Below, piece after piece: positions 28,453 through 38,036 of a DNA stretch of 64,000 nucleotides. This DNA comes from Enterococcus phoeniculicola ATCC BAA-412 (GTDB lineage Bacteria; Bacillota; Bacilli; Lactobacillales; Enterococcaceae): the NCBI RefSeq assembly GCF_000407505.1, contig NZ_ASWE01000001.1, forward strand, positions 617,324 to 681,323. Direction: 5' to 3'. The notes under the pieces are model-generated. The model was given only the letters and a program-made list of their open reading frames with translations, was not told where the DNA came from and did not search any database. The first letter of the stretch is position 1. Each line of letters begins with the position of its first letter. The position numbers and the translations under genes are program-made.

Positions 28453-29417
28453 AATTAGGTGTATTTACCCCTTTATTTAATAATCTAAGTTTTGAAGAAA
28501 TGATTGATACAGTGTCAAAAGCAGGATTACAGACTGTTGAGATTGGAACAGGTGGTTCACCGGGTGATGCACATTTATCCATTGATAAGTTATTAGCTAG
28601 CAGTGATGAAAGAAAAGAGTATTTAGCAAAATTGGCGGATAAAGGACTTTCTATTTCTGCATTAAGCTGCCATAATAATCCAATTTCACCATTAAAAGAG
28701 GTTGCAGCTGAAGCTGATGAGTTGTTGAGAAAAACAATTAAGCTAGCAAGCCTTATGAATGTGCCAGTTGTCAATGGATTTTCTGGCATTTCTGGAGGAA
28801 ATCCGACAGATACACAGGTAAACTGGCCTGTACTGCCGTGGCCAACGGAATATGATGATAACTATAATTACCAATGGGAGAAAAAATTAATTCCTTATTG
28901 GAAAGAAATTAACCATATTTCAGAAGATTCGGGCGTAAAAATTGGGATTGAACTGCATGGCGGGTTCTTGTGCCATACTCCTTACACGATGTTGAAGCTT
29001 CGTGAAGCAACTGGAAAGGCAATTGGTTGTAATCTAGATCCAAGTCATCTATGGTGGCAGGGAATTGATCCGGTAGCAGCGATTAAAATTTTAGGAGAGG
29101 CAGATGCTATCCATCATTTCCACGCAAAAGATACGTATTTAGACCAAGATAATATCAATATGCATGGATTAACAGATATGCAGCCTTATAGTAATGTGAA
29201 GACTCGTGCATGGACATTTCGTTCAGTAGGTTGTGGTCACGATCTGCAAGCTTGGTCAGATATGATTTCAGCACTTCGTATTTATGGTTATGACTATGTT
29301 TTAAGTATTGAACATGAAGATCCAATTATGTCAATTGAAGAAGGATTAAATAGAGCAATTACCAACTTGAAGAGTATTATGATTAACGATCAGCCTGCGG
29401 AGATGTGGTGGGCATAG
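28449..29417 (+). CDS. Xylose isomerase-like TIM-barrel enzyme (DgpC-like candidate)
   Basis: 322 residues, overlapping the ThuA-like gene by 4 bp. Probable metal ligands lie in GIELHGGF (Glu near residue 175), [10 protein letters not shown] (Asp near residue 200), IHHFHAKDT (His near residue 227) and SIEHEDP (Glu near residue 285). The length and the LSCHNNP and DPSHLWWQG segments resemble the large epimerase-like subunits found beside Gfo/Idh oxidoreductases in C-glycoside deglycosylation and keto-glycoside clusters. A plain sugar epimerase is the simpler alternative. Confidence 0.83.
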   Translation: MKLGVFTPLFNNLSFEEMIDTVSKAGLQTVEIGTGGSPGDAHLSIDKLLASSDERKEYLAKLADKGLSISALSCHNNPISPLKEVAAEADELLRKTIKLASLMNVPVVNGFSGISGGNPTDTQVNWPVLPWPTEYDDNYNYQWEKKLIPYWKEINHISEDSGVKIGIELHGGFLCHTPYTMLKLREATGKAIGCNLDPSHLWWQGIDPVAAIKILGEADAIHHFHAKDTYLDQDNINMHGLTDMQPYSNVKTRAWTFRSVGCGHDLQAWSDMISALRIYGYDYVLSIEHEDPIMSIEEGLNRAITNLKSIMINDQPAEMWWA

Positions 29418-29439
29418 AAAGAAGAAGTGAGGATTAGAT

Positions 29440-30489
29440 ATGTCAGTAATGAATTTTGCAGTAATTGGCTATGGAGGAATGGGTTCGTATCATGTGCATA
29501 CAATTATGCCTGAGGAGCTTATTCATGTTAAAGGAACCTATGATTGTTCAAATGAACGACAAGTCATTTCTGAGGAAAAAGGTCACTTTATTTATACAAC
29601 CTACGAGGAAGTTTTAAACGATCAGGAAATTGAAGCGGTGTTAATTGCCACACCCAATGATAGTCATAAAGAACTAGCGATTAAAGCTCTTCGCGCAGGT
29701 AAACACGTTGTGTGTGAAAAACCTGTGACACTAACTACGAAAGAATTTGATGAAATTCTGCTTGTTGCAAAAGAAACAGGAAAAACATTTATGGTTCACC
29801 AAAATCGTCGCTGGGACCCAGATTTTCTCATCGTTCGTGAACTCTATAAAAATAAACAAATTGGCGATCTTTTCCAAATAGAATCTAGAGTACAAGGCGC
29901 AAATGGTATTCCTGGAGATTGGCGACATCTGAAAGTTCACGGTGGAGGAATGCTGCTTGACTGGGGCGTTCATTTGTTAGATCAGTTGTTGTTTATGATA
30001 GACAGCCCTGTAAAAACAGTGGCAGCAGATTTCAGCTATATTTTGGGTGATGAAGTAGACGATGGAGTAGCAGCCTACTTAACATTTGAAGGTGGCGAAA
30101 AAGTGATTATGGAGGTTGGAACAACAAACTTCATTAAATTACCACGCTGGTATATCAAAGGAACCGATGGAACAGCAGTTATAGAAGACTGGGATTTGTC
30201 TGGAAAAATGATTCAGCCGACTTATGCGCCAGATGTGTTAGCACCTACGCCGATTCAAGCTGGTGTGGGATTAACTAAAACAATGGCACCACCTTCTGAA
30301 GAAGCAACAAAAACGTTGGAGCTACCTAAAGCAGAAGCAGAGTACACTGGATTTTATCAGAACTTTTATGATGTGGTTCGTCATCAAGCAGAACCAATCG
30401 TTAAAAACGAAGAAGTCTATCGGGTACTAAAATTAATCGAAACAATTTTTGAAGCAGGCGAAACACATCAGGTGTTGCCGTTTGAATAA
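29440..30489 (+). CDS. Gfo/Idh/MocA oxidoreductase, second copy
   Basis: 349 residues. The Rossmann start reads FAVIGYGGMGSYHVHTI, the EKP motif lies in CEKPVTLTTKEF near residue 91, and HGGGMLLDWGVHLLDQL near residue 170 carries the catalytic-region His. It differs clearly from the first oxidoreductase of the operon, so the two probably act on different carbons or different intermediates. It is the last gene before a structured intergenic region. It could reduce the keto sugar back after the epimerase or lyase step. Confidence 0.87.
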   Translation: MSVMNFAVIGYGGMGSYHVHTIMPEELIHVKGTYDCSNERQVISEEKGHFIYTTYEEVLNDQEIEAVLIATPNDSHKELAIKALRAGKHVVCEKPVTLTTKEFDEILLVAKETGKTFMVHQNRRWDPDFLIVRELYKNKQIGDLFQIESRVQGANGIPGDWRHLKVHGGGMLLDWGVHLLDQLLFMIDSPVKTVAADFSYILGDEVDDGVAAYLTFEGGEKVIMEVGTTNFIKLPRWYIKGTDGTAVIEDWDLSGKMIQPTYAPDVLAPTPIQAGVGLTKTMAPPSEEATKTLELPKAEAEYTGFYQNFYDVVRHQAEPIVKNEEVYRVLKLIETIFEAGETHQVLPFE

Positions 30490-30550
30490 AGAAAAAGCAG
30501 ACAGAGCCTAACAGCTTAGTTACGTACAAATCTTCTGGAATTTTGCTAAA

Positions 30551-30670
30551 GGTTGGGAATAAAAGCAGCTCTTTTTTGTTGCTGCACATCGAGAAAATTT
30601 ATTTTTCGATGTGCAGTAGCTAATTGGTTCTAGGAGCTGACTTTCTATTCCAACCTATTTTTATAGGTTT
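30551..30670. repeat. Nested inverted repeats between convergent genes
   Basis: The outer arm 30551-30571 pairs with 30634-30655 with interruptions. The inner 11-bp perfect stem is 30582-30592 with 30606-30616. A further hairpin AACCTA/TAGGTT lies at 30652-30669. It probably ends transcription in both directions, although no long T run follows the inner stem. Confidence 0.5.
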
Positions 30671-31245
30671 TGCCACTTTTCAAGAATTTTTTCTACGACT
30701 TCTCCTGAGGATAACTCCGTATTGTTGATATGTAGATAGTTTACATCAGGAAATTGCTGCTGGATTTCATTAGGAAACGAGTTCAAACGATGTTGTTTAT
30801 GTGTGTCTAAAAGTTCAGATTTTGAAAAATTAATATCCCTTTTAGATGGCTTAGCAAGCAGGCGACTTTCTTCAACATTTCTCTTTAAACGAGTTTCAAG
30901 GTTTGCTTCTAGTTCAATGAAATAAACTGCTTCTTTTGCGTTAAGAAAAATACGACTAATTTCCTGTAAGAATTCCACATCCTCCTTCAAATCAAAGGCA
31001 ATCAGCACGGTAAAAATAATGGACGCAGTTGGATTATGTTCCTTATTTGCTACAAATGCTTGAAACAACTCTTTTCTTGTTCGATCGGATAAGGCAAAAG
31101 AATAGTGATTATAGCCGAGGTACGTAGCAAATAAATCAATAGTCTGATGATTAAATAACAATTTAGCATCAATTGTTTCCTCTAATTTCTTTCCCACAGT
31201 CATCTTTCCAACCGCTTGAGGACCGATAATTACAAATAAACTCAT
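30661..31245 (-). CDS. P-loop kinase-like AAA protein
   Basis: 194 residues. It has the Walker A motif GPQAVGKMTVGKKL at residues 8-21, then LLFNHQTIDLF and a basic lid region (LKRNVEESRLLAKPSKRD). This resembles small nucleotide- or shikimate-kinase-like proteins annotated only as AAA family ATPase. A phosphotransfer role on a small molecule is likely; the acceptor is unknown. An AAGGAG site precedes the ATG. It is monocistronic, convergent with the oxidoreductase operon and divergent from ddl. Confidence 0.75.
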   Translation of the reverse strand: MSLFVIIGPQAVGKMTVGKKLEETIDAKLLFNHQTIDLFATYLGYNHYSFALSDRTRKELFQAFVANKEHNPTASIIFTVLIAFDLKEDVEFLQEISRIFLNAKEAVYFIELEANLETRLKRNVEESRLLAKPSKRDINFSKSELLDTHKQHRLNSFPNEIQQQFPDVNYLHINNTELSSGEVVEKILEKWQNL

Positions 31246-31380
31246 CTGTTTTTCTCCTTACGAATATAATTTCTACTAGTATAGCAAACTCTACGTTAGT
31301 TTGTTTGAAGAATCGACATTTATTTCTGAGGACTATCTAAAAAAATTAAAAAAGTTTCATAAAATGAATGGACGCATATG

Positions 31381-31409
31381 TAGTCACTGCGCACAGATTA
31401 TGCTAAAAT
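31381..31409 (+). promoter_or_regulatory. Promoter of ddl
   Basis: TAAAAT at 31404-31409 has an extended -10 (TGC before it); TAGTCA at 31381-31386 is a weak -35 at 17-bp spacing. Confidence 0.55.
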
Positions 31410-31472
31410 ATGAGAGTAATTAATGAAAAAGCCCGAATTAGTCACGTAAAGGTGAAACAGGAGGAAAATCTT

Positions 31473-32552
31473 TTGAAGATTATTTTATTATACGGCGGAC
31501 GTAGTGAAGAGCATGATGTGTCTATTTTATCTGCGTATTCTATTTTAAAGGCTGTCTATTATAACTATTATAAAGTTCAACTAGTATTTATTAGTAAAGA
31601 AGGACAATGGGTAGAAGGTCCGCTGCTAACTGAAGCACCAAAAAGTGAAGATATCCTTCATCTAACTTGGGATACAAGTGGCGAACGAACAGAAGGCTTT
31701 ACAGGGAAAGTAATTCAGCCAGGAGCAATTCAAAAAGATGAAGAGGAAATTATTGTCTTTCCAGTTTTACATGGGCCTAATGGAGAAGATGGAACAATTC
31801 AAGGCTTTTTAGAAACAATCAATGTTCCGTATGTCGGAGCAGGTGTTCTAACAAGTGCTTGTGCGATGGATAAAATCATGACAAAATATATTTTGCAAGC
31901 TGCAGGAGTCCCACAGGTTCCCTATGTACCTGTACTTGAAAGTCAATGGAAAGAAAATCCTAGAAAAGTATTTGAACAATGTGAAGGCTCGTTATTGTAT
32001 CCAATGTTTATTAAACCTGCGAATATGGGATCAAGTGTAGGAATCACTCGTGCAGAAAATCGTGAAGAATTACAAAATGGATTAGCAGAGGCTTACCGCT
32101 TTGATTCTCGTGCTATTGTGGAACAAGGAATTGAAGCCAGAGAAATTGAAGTAGCGGTGTTAGGAAATGAAGATGTACGAACAACATTGCCGGGCGAGAT
32201 TGTAAAAGATGTTGCATTTTATGATTACAATTCCAAATATATTGATAATAAAATTACTATGCAAATTCCAGCAGAAATCCCTGAAGATGTTCAGGAAAAA
32301 GCGCAAAAATATGCAAAAATTGCCTATAGAATGCTTGGTGGAAGTGGACTGAGTCGCTGTGATTTCTTCTTAACAAATAAAAATGAGCTTTTCTTAAATG
32401 AGCTAAATACAATGCCTGGATTTACTCAATTTAGTATGTACCCTGTTCTGTGGGAAAATACTGGCTTAAAATATAGTGATTTAATTGAAGAACTCATTCA
32501 ATTAGGGATCAATCGTTATAAACAACGCCAAAGTTTTTTTGCACATAAATAA
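31473..32552 (+). CDS. ddl: D-alanine--D-alanine ligase
   Basis: 359 residues from a TTG at 31473; AGGAGG lies 9 bp upstream, and the protein then starts MKIILLYGGRSEEHDVS exactly as enterococcal Ddl does. An ATG at 31410 would add 21 unrelated residues. ATP-grasp features include VLHGPNGEDGTIQG, KPANMGSSVG and LNELNTMPGFT. The omega loop has Lys-Tyr (FYDYNSKY), the form linked to D-Ala-D-Ala rather than D-Ala-D-lactate products. It makes the peptidoglycan dipeptide that MurF, encoded next, adds to the precursor. Nothing suggests glycopeptide resistance. Confidence 0.96.
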   Translation: MKIILLYGGRSEEHDVSILSAYSILKAVYYNYYKVQLVFISKEGQWVEGPLLTEAPKSEDILHLTWDTSGERTEGFTGKVIQPGAIQKDEEEIIVFPVLHGPNGEDGTIQGFLETINVPYVGAGVLTSACAMDKIMTKYILQAAGVPQVPYVPVLESQWKENPRKVFEQCEGSLLYPMFIKPANMGSSVGITRAENREELQNGLAEAYRFDSRAIVEQGIEAREIEVAVLGNEDVRTTLPGEIVKDVAFYDYNSKYIDNKITMQIPAEIPEDVQEKAQKYAKIAYRMLGGSGLSRCDFFLTNKNELFLNELNTMPGFTQFSMYPVLWENTGLKYSDLIEELIQLGINRYKQRQSFFAHK

Positions 32553-32559
32553 GCGTTTC

Positions 32560-32608
32560 GGGATGAAGCCTTCGTCAAATTTGACGAAGTGTTTCATCCC
32601 TTCATTTT
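32560..32608 (+). terminator. Hairpin between ddl and murF
   Basis: Long stem, GGGATGAA at 32560-32567 with TTCATCCC at 32593-32600, and an inner perfect 9-bp stem at 32571-32588. It is followed by TTCATTTT: a terminator or attenuator between the two wall genes. Confidence 0.7.
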
Positions 32609-32628
32609 GATAAAAGGTGGGAAAAAAG

Positions 32629-33987
32629 ATGCATCTTACAATAAAAGAAATTCTTCAGGCGACTGGAGGAAATTATGAAGGTCTAACACCTGAGCTGATG
32701 ATTTCAGGTGTTGAATTTGATAGTCGAAAAATTACGAAAGGTAATTTATTTGTGCCCCTAGCAGGTGCAAGAGACGGGCATGAATTTATTCATCAGGCAA
32801 TTGAAAATGGGGCTGTGGCAACATTTTGGGCACATCCAATTGAAGAAGCACCCGCAATTGCAGTCATTCAGGTAGATGATCCCTTAGCTGCAATGCAGAA
32901 ACTTGCTGCTTTTTATTTGGAAAAAGTAGGCGCAGATGTGATTGGTATTACAGGAAGTAACGGGAAAACAACCACCAAGGACATGACAGAGGCAGTTCTT
33001 TCACAAAAATTTGTCACGTATAAAACTCAAGGAAATTACAATAATAATATTGGACTGCCATACACGATTTTGCATATGCCTGAAAATACAGAAAAACTAA
33101 TTCTGGAAATGGGTATGGATCATGCAGATGAAATTACTGAATTATCGCAGCTTTCCAAACCAACTGTTGCTGCTATTACAATGATTGGAGAAGCACATAT
33201 AGAAAATTTGGGTTCACGTGAAGCAATTGCAAAAGCAAAGATGGAAATAACAGAAGGACTTTCAACGGACGGTTTATTAATTGTTCCTTCAGATGAACCT
33301 TTGTTAGTACCACTAACTTCAACACTCCCACAAACAGTTGAGACCTTTGGACTAAAAGAGGCAGATATTACTGCAACAATCCTCTCAGTAGAAAAAGCAA
33401 AAACAACGTTTGAGGTGAACGGTCAGCGTTTTACAATTCCAGTTCCGGGAAGCTATAACGTAACGAATGCATTGATTGCCTACCAAATTGGTCAATGGTT
33501 TGGGGTATCTATAGAAGAAATAAGACAAGGACTTGCGACCTTTCAACTCACTCAAAATCGAACGCAATGGCTAAAAGCTGGAAACGGGGCAGATATGTTA
33601 AGTGACGTGTATAATGCAAATCCAACAGCGATGGGATTAGTTTTAGACACAGTAGCCAACCTTGATGTACCTGGAGAAAAGATTGCTGTGCTAGCTGATA
33701 TGTTAGAGCTGGGACCGGACTCTAAACAAATGCATGCATCAATGGCAGCGCATTTAGATGACTCATTTTCAAAAGTCTTTCTCTTTGGTTCAGAAATGAA
33801 CGCCTTACAAGCAGAGCTTGAAAGTCAAAAACCTCAACTAAAAGTCTATTTATTTGAAAAAGGAAAAAAAGCTGAATTGATTGAGGCACTAATAAAAGAA
33901 ATTAAGCCATCTGATATGGTCGTTTTAAAAGGAAGTAACGGCATGGGGCTGGCAGAAGTTGTGAAAGAATTAGAAAATATGAAATGA
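32629..33987 (+). CDS. murF: UDP-MurNAc-tripeptide--D-Ala-D-Ala ligase
   Basis: 452 residues from the ATG at 32629; AAGGTGG gives it good spacing, while a GTG at 32617 sits inside that site. Mur ligase layout: N-terminal substrate domain, ATP-binding GITGSNGKTTTKDM near residue 108, a central ligase domain with EMGMDHADEI, and a C-terminal domain after SDVYNANPTAM. It joins D-Ala-D-Ala to the UDP-MurNAc-tripeptide in the cytoplasm. It follows ddl as in other enterococci. A long leader and a separate promoter for cshA come next. Confidence 0.95.
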   Translation: MHLTIKEILQATGGNYEGLTPELMISGVEFDSRKITKGNLFVPLAGARDGHEFIHQAIENGAVATFWAHPIEEAPAIAVIQVDDPLAAMQKLAAFYLEKVGADVIGITGSNGKTTTKDMTEAVLSQKFVTYKTQGNYNNNIGLPYTILHMPENTEKLILEMGMDHADEITELSQLSKPTVAAITMIGEAHIENLGSREAIAKAKMEITEGLSTDGLLIVPSDEPLLVPLTSTLPQTVETFGLKEADITATILSVEKAKTTFEVNGQRFTIPVPGSYNVTNALIAYQIGQWFGVSIEEIRQGLATFQLTQNRTQWLKAGNGADMLSDVYNANPTAMGLVLDTVANLDVPGEKIAVLADMLELGPDSKQMHASMAAHLDDSFSKVFLFGSEMNALQAELESQKPQLKVYLFEKGKKAELIEALIKEIKPSDMVVLKGSNGMGLAEVVKELENMK

Positions 33988-34000
33988 AAAGCAATAGAAC

Positions 34001-34029
34001 TTGCTGAAAATAAGAAACTATGCTAGAAT
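34001..34029 (+). promoter_or_regulatory. Promoter of cshA
   Basis: TTGCTG at 34001-34006, 17-bp spacer, TAGAAT at 34024-34029. The start near 34036 gives a leader of about 290 nt. Confidence 0.75.
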
Positions 34030-34032
34030 TAC

Positions 34033-34324
34033 CTATTGCCGAAAGATGAAGAAATTTAATTGGAACTATCTATATGAGAATAGATTTTTATATTGATAAC
34101 GAAGCTGAACGAATCCCGTTTGGCTTTTCTAATGCCTGACTTCGTGAAGAGAATTTTTCGGTGGGGTCACAATAGCTGAGAATGCGCGGAACCATTAGTG
34201 GCAATTGTAGACAAAGGACTTAGTTTCTCTTCAACAAACGAATCGACGGGAATAGCCAGCAAGCGATTGAATAAATTGCAATAAGCTAAATCCTCAGTCA
34301 ACAACTATCTTAGGAGGATACCAC
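34033..34324 (+). other. Long structured 5' leader of cshA
   Basis: The roughly 290-nt untranslated stretch has nested helices: CTATTG-CCGAAA (34033-34044) pairs with TTTCGG (34156-34161) and CAATAG (34170-34175). Inside lie ATCTAT/ATAGAT and ACGAAG/CTTCGT hairpins. I see no open frame with a ribosome site until the AGGAGG before the TTG. It fits a cold- or self-regulated helicase mRNA leader, as known for csdA/deaD in E. coli, but I recognise no named RNA family. Confidence 0.55.
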
Positions 34325-35854
34325 TTGAAATTTAAAGAACTAAATTTATCACCAGAATTATTATCAGCAGTAGAAAAAGCAGGCTTTGAGGAAGCAACGC
34401 CTATCCAAGAAGCAACAATCTCTCTTGCACTAGAAGGAAAAGATGTGATTGGTCAAGCACAAACAGGAACTGGGAAAACAGCTGCGTTTGGTTTACCAAT
34501 GCTAGAAAAAATTGATACAAATAACCGCGACCTACAAGGATTAGTTATCGCACCTACACGTGAGTTAGCTATCCAAACACAAGAAGAATTGTTCCGTTTA
34601 GGTCGAGATAAAAAAATTCGTGTACAAGCTGTATACGGTGGCGCTGACATTGGTCGTCAAATTCGTGGACTAAAAGATCGTCCACACATCGTTGTTGGAA
34701 CACCTGGTCGTATGCTCGACCATATTAACCGACACACATTGAAGCTTGGTACTGTTCAAACATTAGTCTTAGATGAAGCAGACGAAATGTTAAACATGGG
34801 CTTTTTAGAAGATATTGAAAAAATTATCTCTCAAGTTCCTAGTGAACGCCAAACACTATTATTCTCTGCAACAATGCCTCCAGCAATCAAGAGCATTGGT
34901 GTGAAATTTATGAAGAATCCTGAACACGTACAAATTAAAGCAAAAGAAATGACAGCAGATTTAATTGATCAGTATTATGTACGTTCAAAAGATTATGAAA
35001 AGTTTGATATCATGACTCGTTTGTTAGATGTTCAAACACCTGAATTAACGATTGTTTTTGGTCGTACAAAACGTCGTGTAGATGAATTGGCACGTGGACT
35101 TGAAGCACGTGGTTACCGTGCAGAAGGAATTCATGGTGATTTATCACAGCAAAAGCGTATGAGCGTATTACGTTCATTTAAAAATGGACATCTAGATATT
35201 TTAGTTGCAACAGACGTCGCGGCACGCGGATTAGATATCTCAGGTGTTACTCATGTCTATAACTATGATATTCCTCAAGACCCTGAAAGCTACGTTCACC
35301 GGATTGGTCGTACAGGTCGTGCAGGAAAAGGTGGAATGTCTGTAACATTTGTGACACCAAATGAAATGAGCTACTTACATGTCATCGAAAACTTGACGAA
35401 AAAACGTATGACTCCTCTACGTCCACCTTCAGAAAAAGAAGCATTTAAAGGACAATTAGGGGCTGCGATTGAAGAAATTGAGACGAAACTTGATGAGAAT
35501 GGATTAGATAAATATCTAGCAACTGCAGATGATTTATTAGAAAAATATTCTTCACAAGATTTAGTTGCCTTGTTATTAAAAACTATCTCTAAAGACCCTT
35601 CTGATGCTGTTCCAGTTAAAATTACTCCAGAGCGTCCATTACCAGCTAATAAAAAAGGCTTTAACAAAAATGGTAAACGCGGTGGTGGAAATAACAATGG
35701 AAATCGTAACCGTAAGGATGGCGGCAGCTATCGTGGAAACAAAAATAGTAAAGGTAGCAGCAACTACAATAACAAGAACAATAATCGTTCATCAAGCGGA
35801 AAACGTTCAAATGACAAAAAGCGTGGATTTGTGATTCGTAACAATAACGATTAA
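34325..35854 (+). CDS. cshA: DEAD-box RNA helicase
   Basis: 509 residues from a TTG start with AGGAGG 9 bp upstream. The helicase core is complete: Q motif [40 protein letters not shown] near residue 150, SAT, and [10 protein letters not shown] near residue 325. A C-terminal tail of about 80 residues rich in Gly, Asn, Arg and Lys probably binds RNA. CshA unwinds RNA in ribosome assembly and the RNA degradosome. It lies between murF and acpS, the usual enterococcal position, and has its own promoter, long leader and terminator. Confidence 0.95.
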   Translation: MKFKELNLSPELLSAVEKAGFEEATPIQEATISLALEGKDVIGQAQTGTGKTAAFGLPMLEKIDTNNRDLQGLVIAPTRELAIQTQEELFRLGRDKKIRVQAVYGGADIGRQIRGLKDRPHIVVGTPGRMLDHINRHTLKLGTVQTLVLDEADEMLNMGFLEDIEKIISQVPSERQTLLFSATMPPAIKSIGVKFMKNPEHVQIKAKEMTADLIDQYYVRSKDYEKFDIMTRLLDVQTPELTIVFGRTKRRVDELARGLEARGYRAEGIHGDLSQQKRMSVLRSFKNGHLDILVATDVAARGLDISGVTHVYNYDIPQDPESYVHRIGRTGRAGKGGMSVTFVTPNEMSYLHVIENLTKKRMTPLRPPSEKEAFKGQLGAAIEEIETKLDENGLDKYLATADDLLEKYSSQDLVALLLKTISKDPSDAVPVKITPERPLPANKKGFNKNGKRGGGNNNGNRNRKDGGSYRGNKNSKGSSNYNNKNNNRSSSGKRSNDKKRGFVIRNNND

Positions 35855-35858
35855 TCAA

Positions 35859-35897
35859 ATGAAAGCCTCTCATCATTGAGAGAGGCTTTCATTTTTG
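35859..35897 (+). terminator. Terminator of cshA
   Basis: Perfect 13-bp stem (35859-35871 with 35880-35892) followed by TTTTTG. Confidence 0.9.
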
Positions 35898-35975
35898 TTA
35901 TATATAGGGTTTTGAGTGGTTTTTATGAAATTTTTTGGTAGAATAGGAATATCCTGACTTTGGAGAAAGAAAATT

Positions 35976-36326
35976 ATGATTAAAGGTATTGGTATTGACG
36001 CAGTTGAATTAGATAGAATTGAGAAAATTATTAGAGAAAAAAAAAGTTTTACTGCAAGGGTGTTGACAACTAATGAGTTGATGTTGTTTAATGACTTGAC
36101 GCTACATCGTCAGATTGAATTTTTGGCAGGGCGTTATGCATGTAAAGAAGCTTTTTCAAAAGCCTGGGGCACAGGAATTGGGAAAATCAATTTCCAACAA
36201 ATTGAAATTCTTAAAAATGAGTTTGGTGCACCTATAGTTACAAAATCTCCGCACCAAGGGAATGTATTTGTTACGATTACACACACAGATACAGTTGCCA
36301 TTGCCCAAATCTTGTTGGAGGACTGA
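35976..36326 (+). CDS. acpS: Holo-acyl-carrier-protein synthase
   Basis: 116 residues, normal AcpS length. It has GIGIDAVELDRIEKII at residues 4-19, with the metal-binding Asp, and RYACKEAFSKAWGTGIG near residue 52. It transfers phosphopantetheine from CoA to apo-acyl carrier protein. GGAGA precedes the ATG. The alanine racemase gene follows after 17 bp, the same pairing as in other bacilli and enterococci. Confidence 0.95.
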   Translation: MIKGIGIDAVELDRIEKIIREKKSFTARVLTTNELMLFNDLTLHRQIEFLAGRYACKEAFSKAWGTGIGKINFQQIEILKNEFGAPIVTKSPHQGNVFVTITHTDTVAIAQILLED

Positions 36327-36343
36327 GAAAGAAGGAATGAAGC

Positions 36344-37465
36344 ATGGTTGTCGCAAATTATCGACCAACAAAAGCGATTATACATACACAAGCGATTCAA
36401 GAAAATGTTGCAAATGAAAGAAAACGTCTGCCTAAAGAAACAGAGCTGTTTGCAGTCGTAAAAGCAAACGGATATGGTCATGGAGCAGTTGAAACTGCAA
36501 AAGCAGCACTGCGTGGCGGGGCAACAGGATTTTGTGTTGCAGCGCTTGATGAAGGAATTGAGTTGCGAGAAGCAGGGCTTACTGAACCTATCTTAGTGCT
36601 TAGTATCGTGGAACCTATGTATAGCGAACTCGCTTTATCCTATGATTTAGCAGTTACTGTAGGGACACAAGAAGGCTTAGAAGAAATTTCAAAAGTTATG
36701 GCACATTCCGAAGTAGAAGGATTGTTAAAAATTCATCTAAAAGCAGATACGGGAATGGGGAGAATCGGCTTTTTGTCTTCTGAGGAAATGAATGAAGCGA
36801 TTCAAACGATGGAACGCTCGAAAAAACTGTTGTGGGAAGGGCTATTTACTCATTTTTCAACTGCGGATCAGTCTGATGATACGTATTGGCAGCATCAATT
36901 AGAAAGATTTACAGAGATTCTCCAAGGACTACCCAAGAAGCCTCGCTATATTCATACGAGCAATAGCGCGACTGCACTTTGGCACGATGCGGGGATTGGA
37001 AATATGGTTCGTTATGGCGTTGCAATGTATGGGTTAAATCCTTCAGGAAATGTGCTAGAAGCACCTTATCCGTTAAAGCCTGCTTTAGAGCTTGTTTCTT
37101 CACTTATTCAAGTGAAAAAGTTACCAAAAGGCGAAGGGATTGGCTACGGAGAAACTTACATCACTCCAGAAGCGGAATGGATTGGGACCGTACCAATTGG
37201 TTATGCAGACGGGTGGTTACGAAAAATGCAGGGCTTTCATTTATTAGTTCAAGGAGAGCCGTGTGAGATTGTGGGAAGAGTTTGTATGGATCAGTTAATG
37301 ATTCGTTTACCTAAAGAATATTCCATAGGCACTAAAGTTACGTTGATTGGTGCAAATAACGGCAAGAGTATTACCATGCAAGAAGTAGCAGATCATTTAG
37401 AAACCATTCATTATGAAGTAGCATGTACACTTTCTGCTCGTGTACCTAGAAACTATGAAAAGTAA
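36344..37465 (+). CDS. alr: Alanine racemase
   Basis: 373 residues. The PLP lysine lies in [11 protein letters not shown] near residue 40 and the opposing catalytic Tyr in [15 protein letters not shown] near residue 268. [11 protein letters not shown] and the C-terminal beta domain complete the family pattern. It makes D-alanine for peptidoglycan, feeding Ddl. It sits between acpS and a mazF-type gene, the arrangement seen in many Firmicutes. Confidence 0.95.
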   Translation: MVVANYRPTKAIIHTQAIQENVANERKRLPKETELFAVVKANGYGHGAVETAKAALRGGATGFCVAALDEGIELREAGLTEPILVLSIVEPMYSELALSYDLAVTVGTQEGLEEISKVMAHSEVEGLLKIHLKADTGMGRIGFLSSEEMNEAIQTMERSKKLLWEGLFTHFSTADQSDDTYWQHQLERFTEILQGLPKKPRYIHTSNSATALWHDAGIGNMVRYGVAMYGLNPSGNVLEAPYPLKPALELVSSLIQVKKLPKGEGIGYGETYITPEAEWIGTVPIGYADGWLRKMQGFHLLVQGEPCEIVGRVCMDQLMIRLPKEYSIGTKVTLIGANNGKSITMQEVADHLETIHYEVACTLSARVPRNYEK

Positions 37466-37476
37466 AGGAGGAGCTC

Positions 37477-37851
37477 ATGGTAAAACGCGGTGATATATAT
37501 TTTGCAGACCTTTCACCAGTTGTTGGATCAGAGCAAGGTGGAATCAGACCTGTCGTCATTATTCAAAATAATTTAGGAAACCATTTTAGTCCAACCGTCA
37601 TTGTAGCTGCAATAACAGCTAAGATGGCTAAGCCTAAGTTACCTACTCATATAGGAATAAAAGCAAGTGAGGGTGGAATCGACCGGGATTCTGTTATCTT
37701 GCTTGAACAAATACGAACAATTGACAAAAGTCGATTAAAAGAAAAAGTGTGTCATTTAGATGCAAAAATCATGACAAATGTAGATCGTGCTCTTCGGATC
37801 AGCGTCGGTATTGAACCTGTTGCGCAAGGATCTAAATCAAGTCATACATAG
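37477..37851 (+). CDS. mazF: MazF/PemK-type endoribonuclease toxin
   Basis: 124 residues. It has the family start [21 protein letters not shown], the catalytic Arg in [11 protein letters not shown] near residue 25, the Thr in AAITAKM near residue 48, and [13 protein letters not shown] near residue 75. It would cleave single-stranded mRNA at a short motif. AAAGGAGG gives strong translation. Only 11 bp separate it from alr, so the antitoxin gene that stands between alr and mazF in Bacillus is absent here, and none follows downstream. Confidence 0.92.
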   Translation: MVKRGDIYFADLSPVVGSEQGGIRPVVIIQNNLGNHFSPTVIVAAITAKMAKPKLPTHIGIKASEGGIDRDSVILLEQIRTIDKSRLKEKVCHLDAKIMTNVDRALRISVGIEPVAQGSKSSHT

Positions 37852-37856
37852 TCAAA

Positions 37857-37952
37857 TAGATGAATTGTGAGCAGAAGTGATGCTTTTTCTAAACTATTCG
37901 TTTTTAAAGGGCTTCATCTATAGCGAGAAGAGCGCTTCTGTTCTCAACTTTT
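37857..37952 (+). terminator. Hairpin-rich region after mazF
   Basis: Two pairings are possible: TAGATGAA (37857-37864) with TTCATCTA (37913-37920), and 37869-37877 with 37935-37945, the latter followed by AACTTTT. Probably a terminator. Confidence 0.4.
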
Positions 37953-38036
37953 AGTAAGAGTCAAAGAGTTCAACACAAACTTTTTGATAATGTTTCAGCT
38001 GTTAAAGCAGAAACAAATGGAACTGGAGAGAAGAAG

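Noticed and set aside
31473-32552. Possible vancomycin-resistance ligase
   Set aside because: The omega loop has the Lys-Tyr form of D-Ala-D-Ala ligases and no van-type neighbours are present.
34325-35854. Shadow frames overlapping the Gly/Asn-rich tail of cshA (35371-35876 on both strands)
   Set aside because: They come from the repetitive codons of the RNA-binding tail and lack initiation signals.
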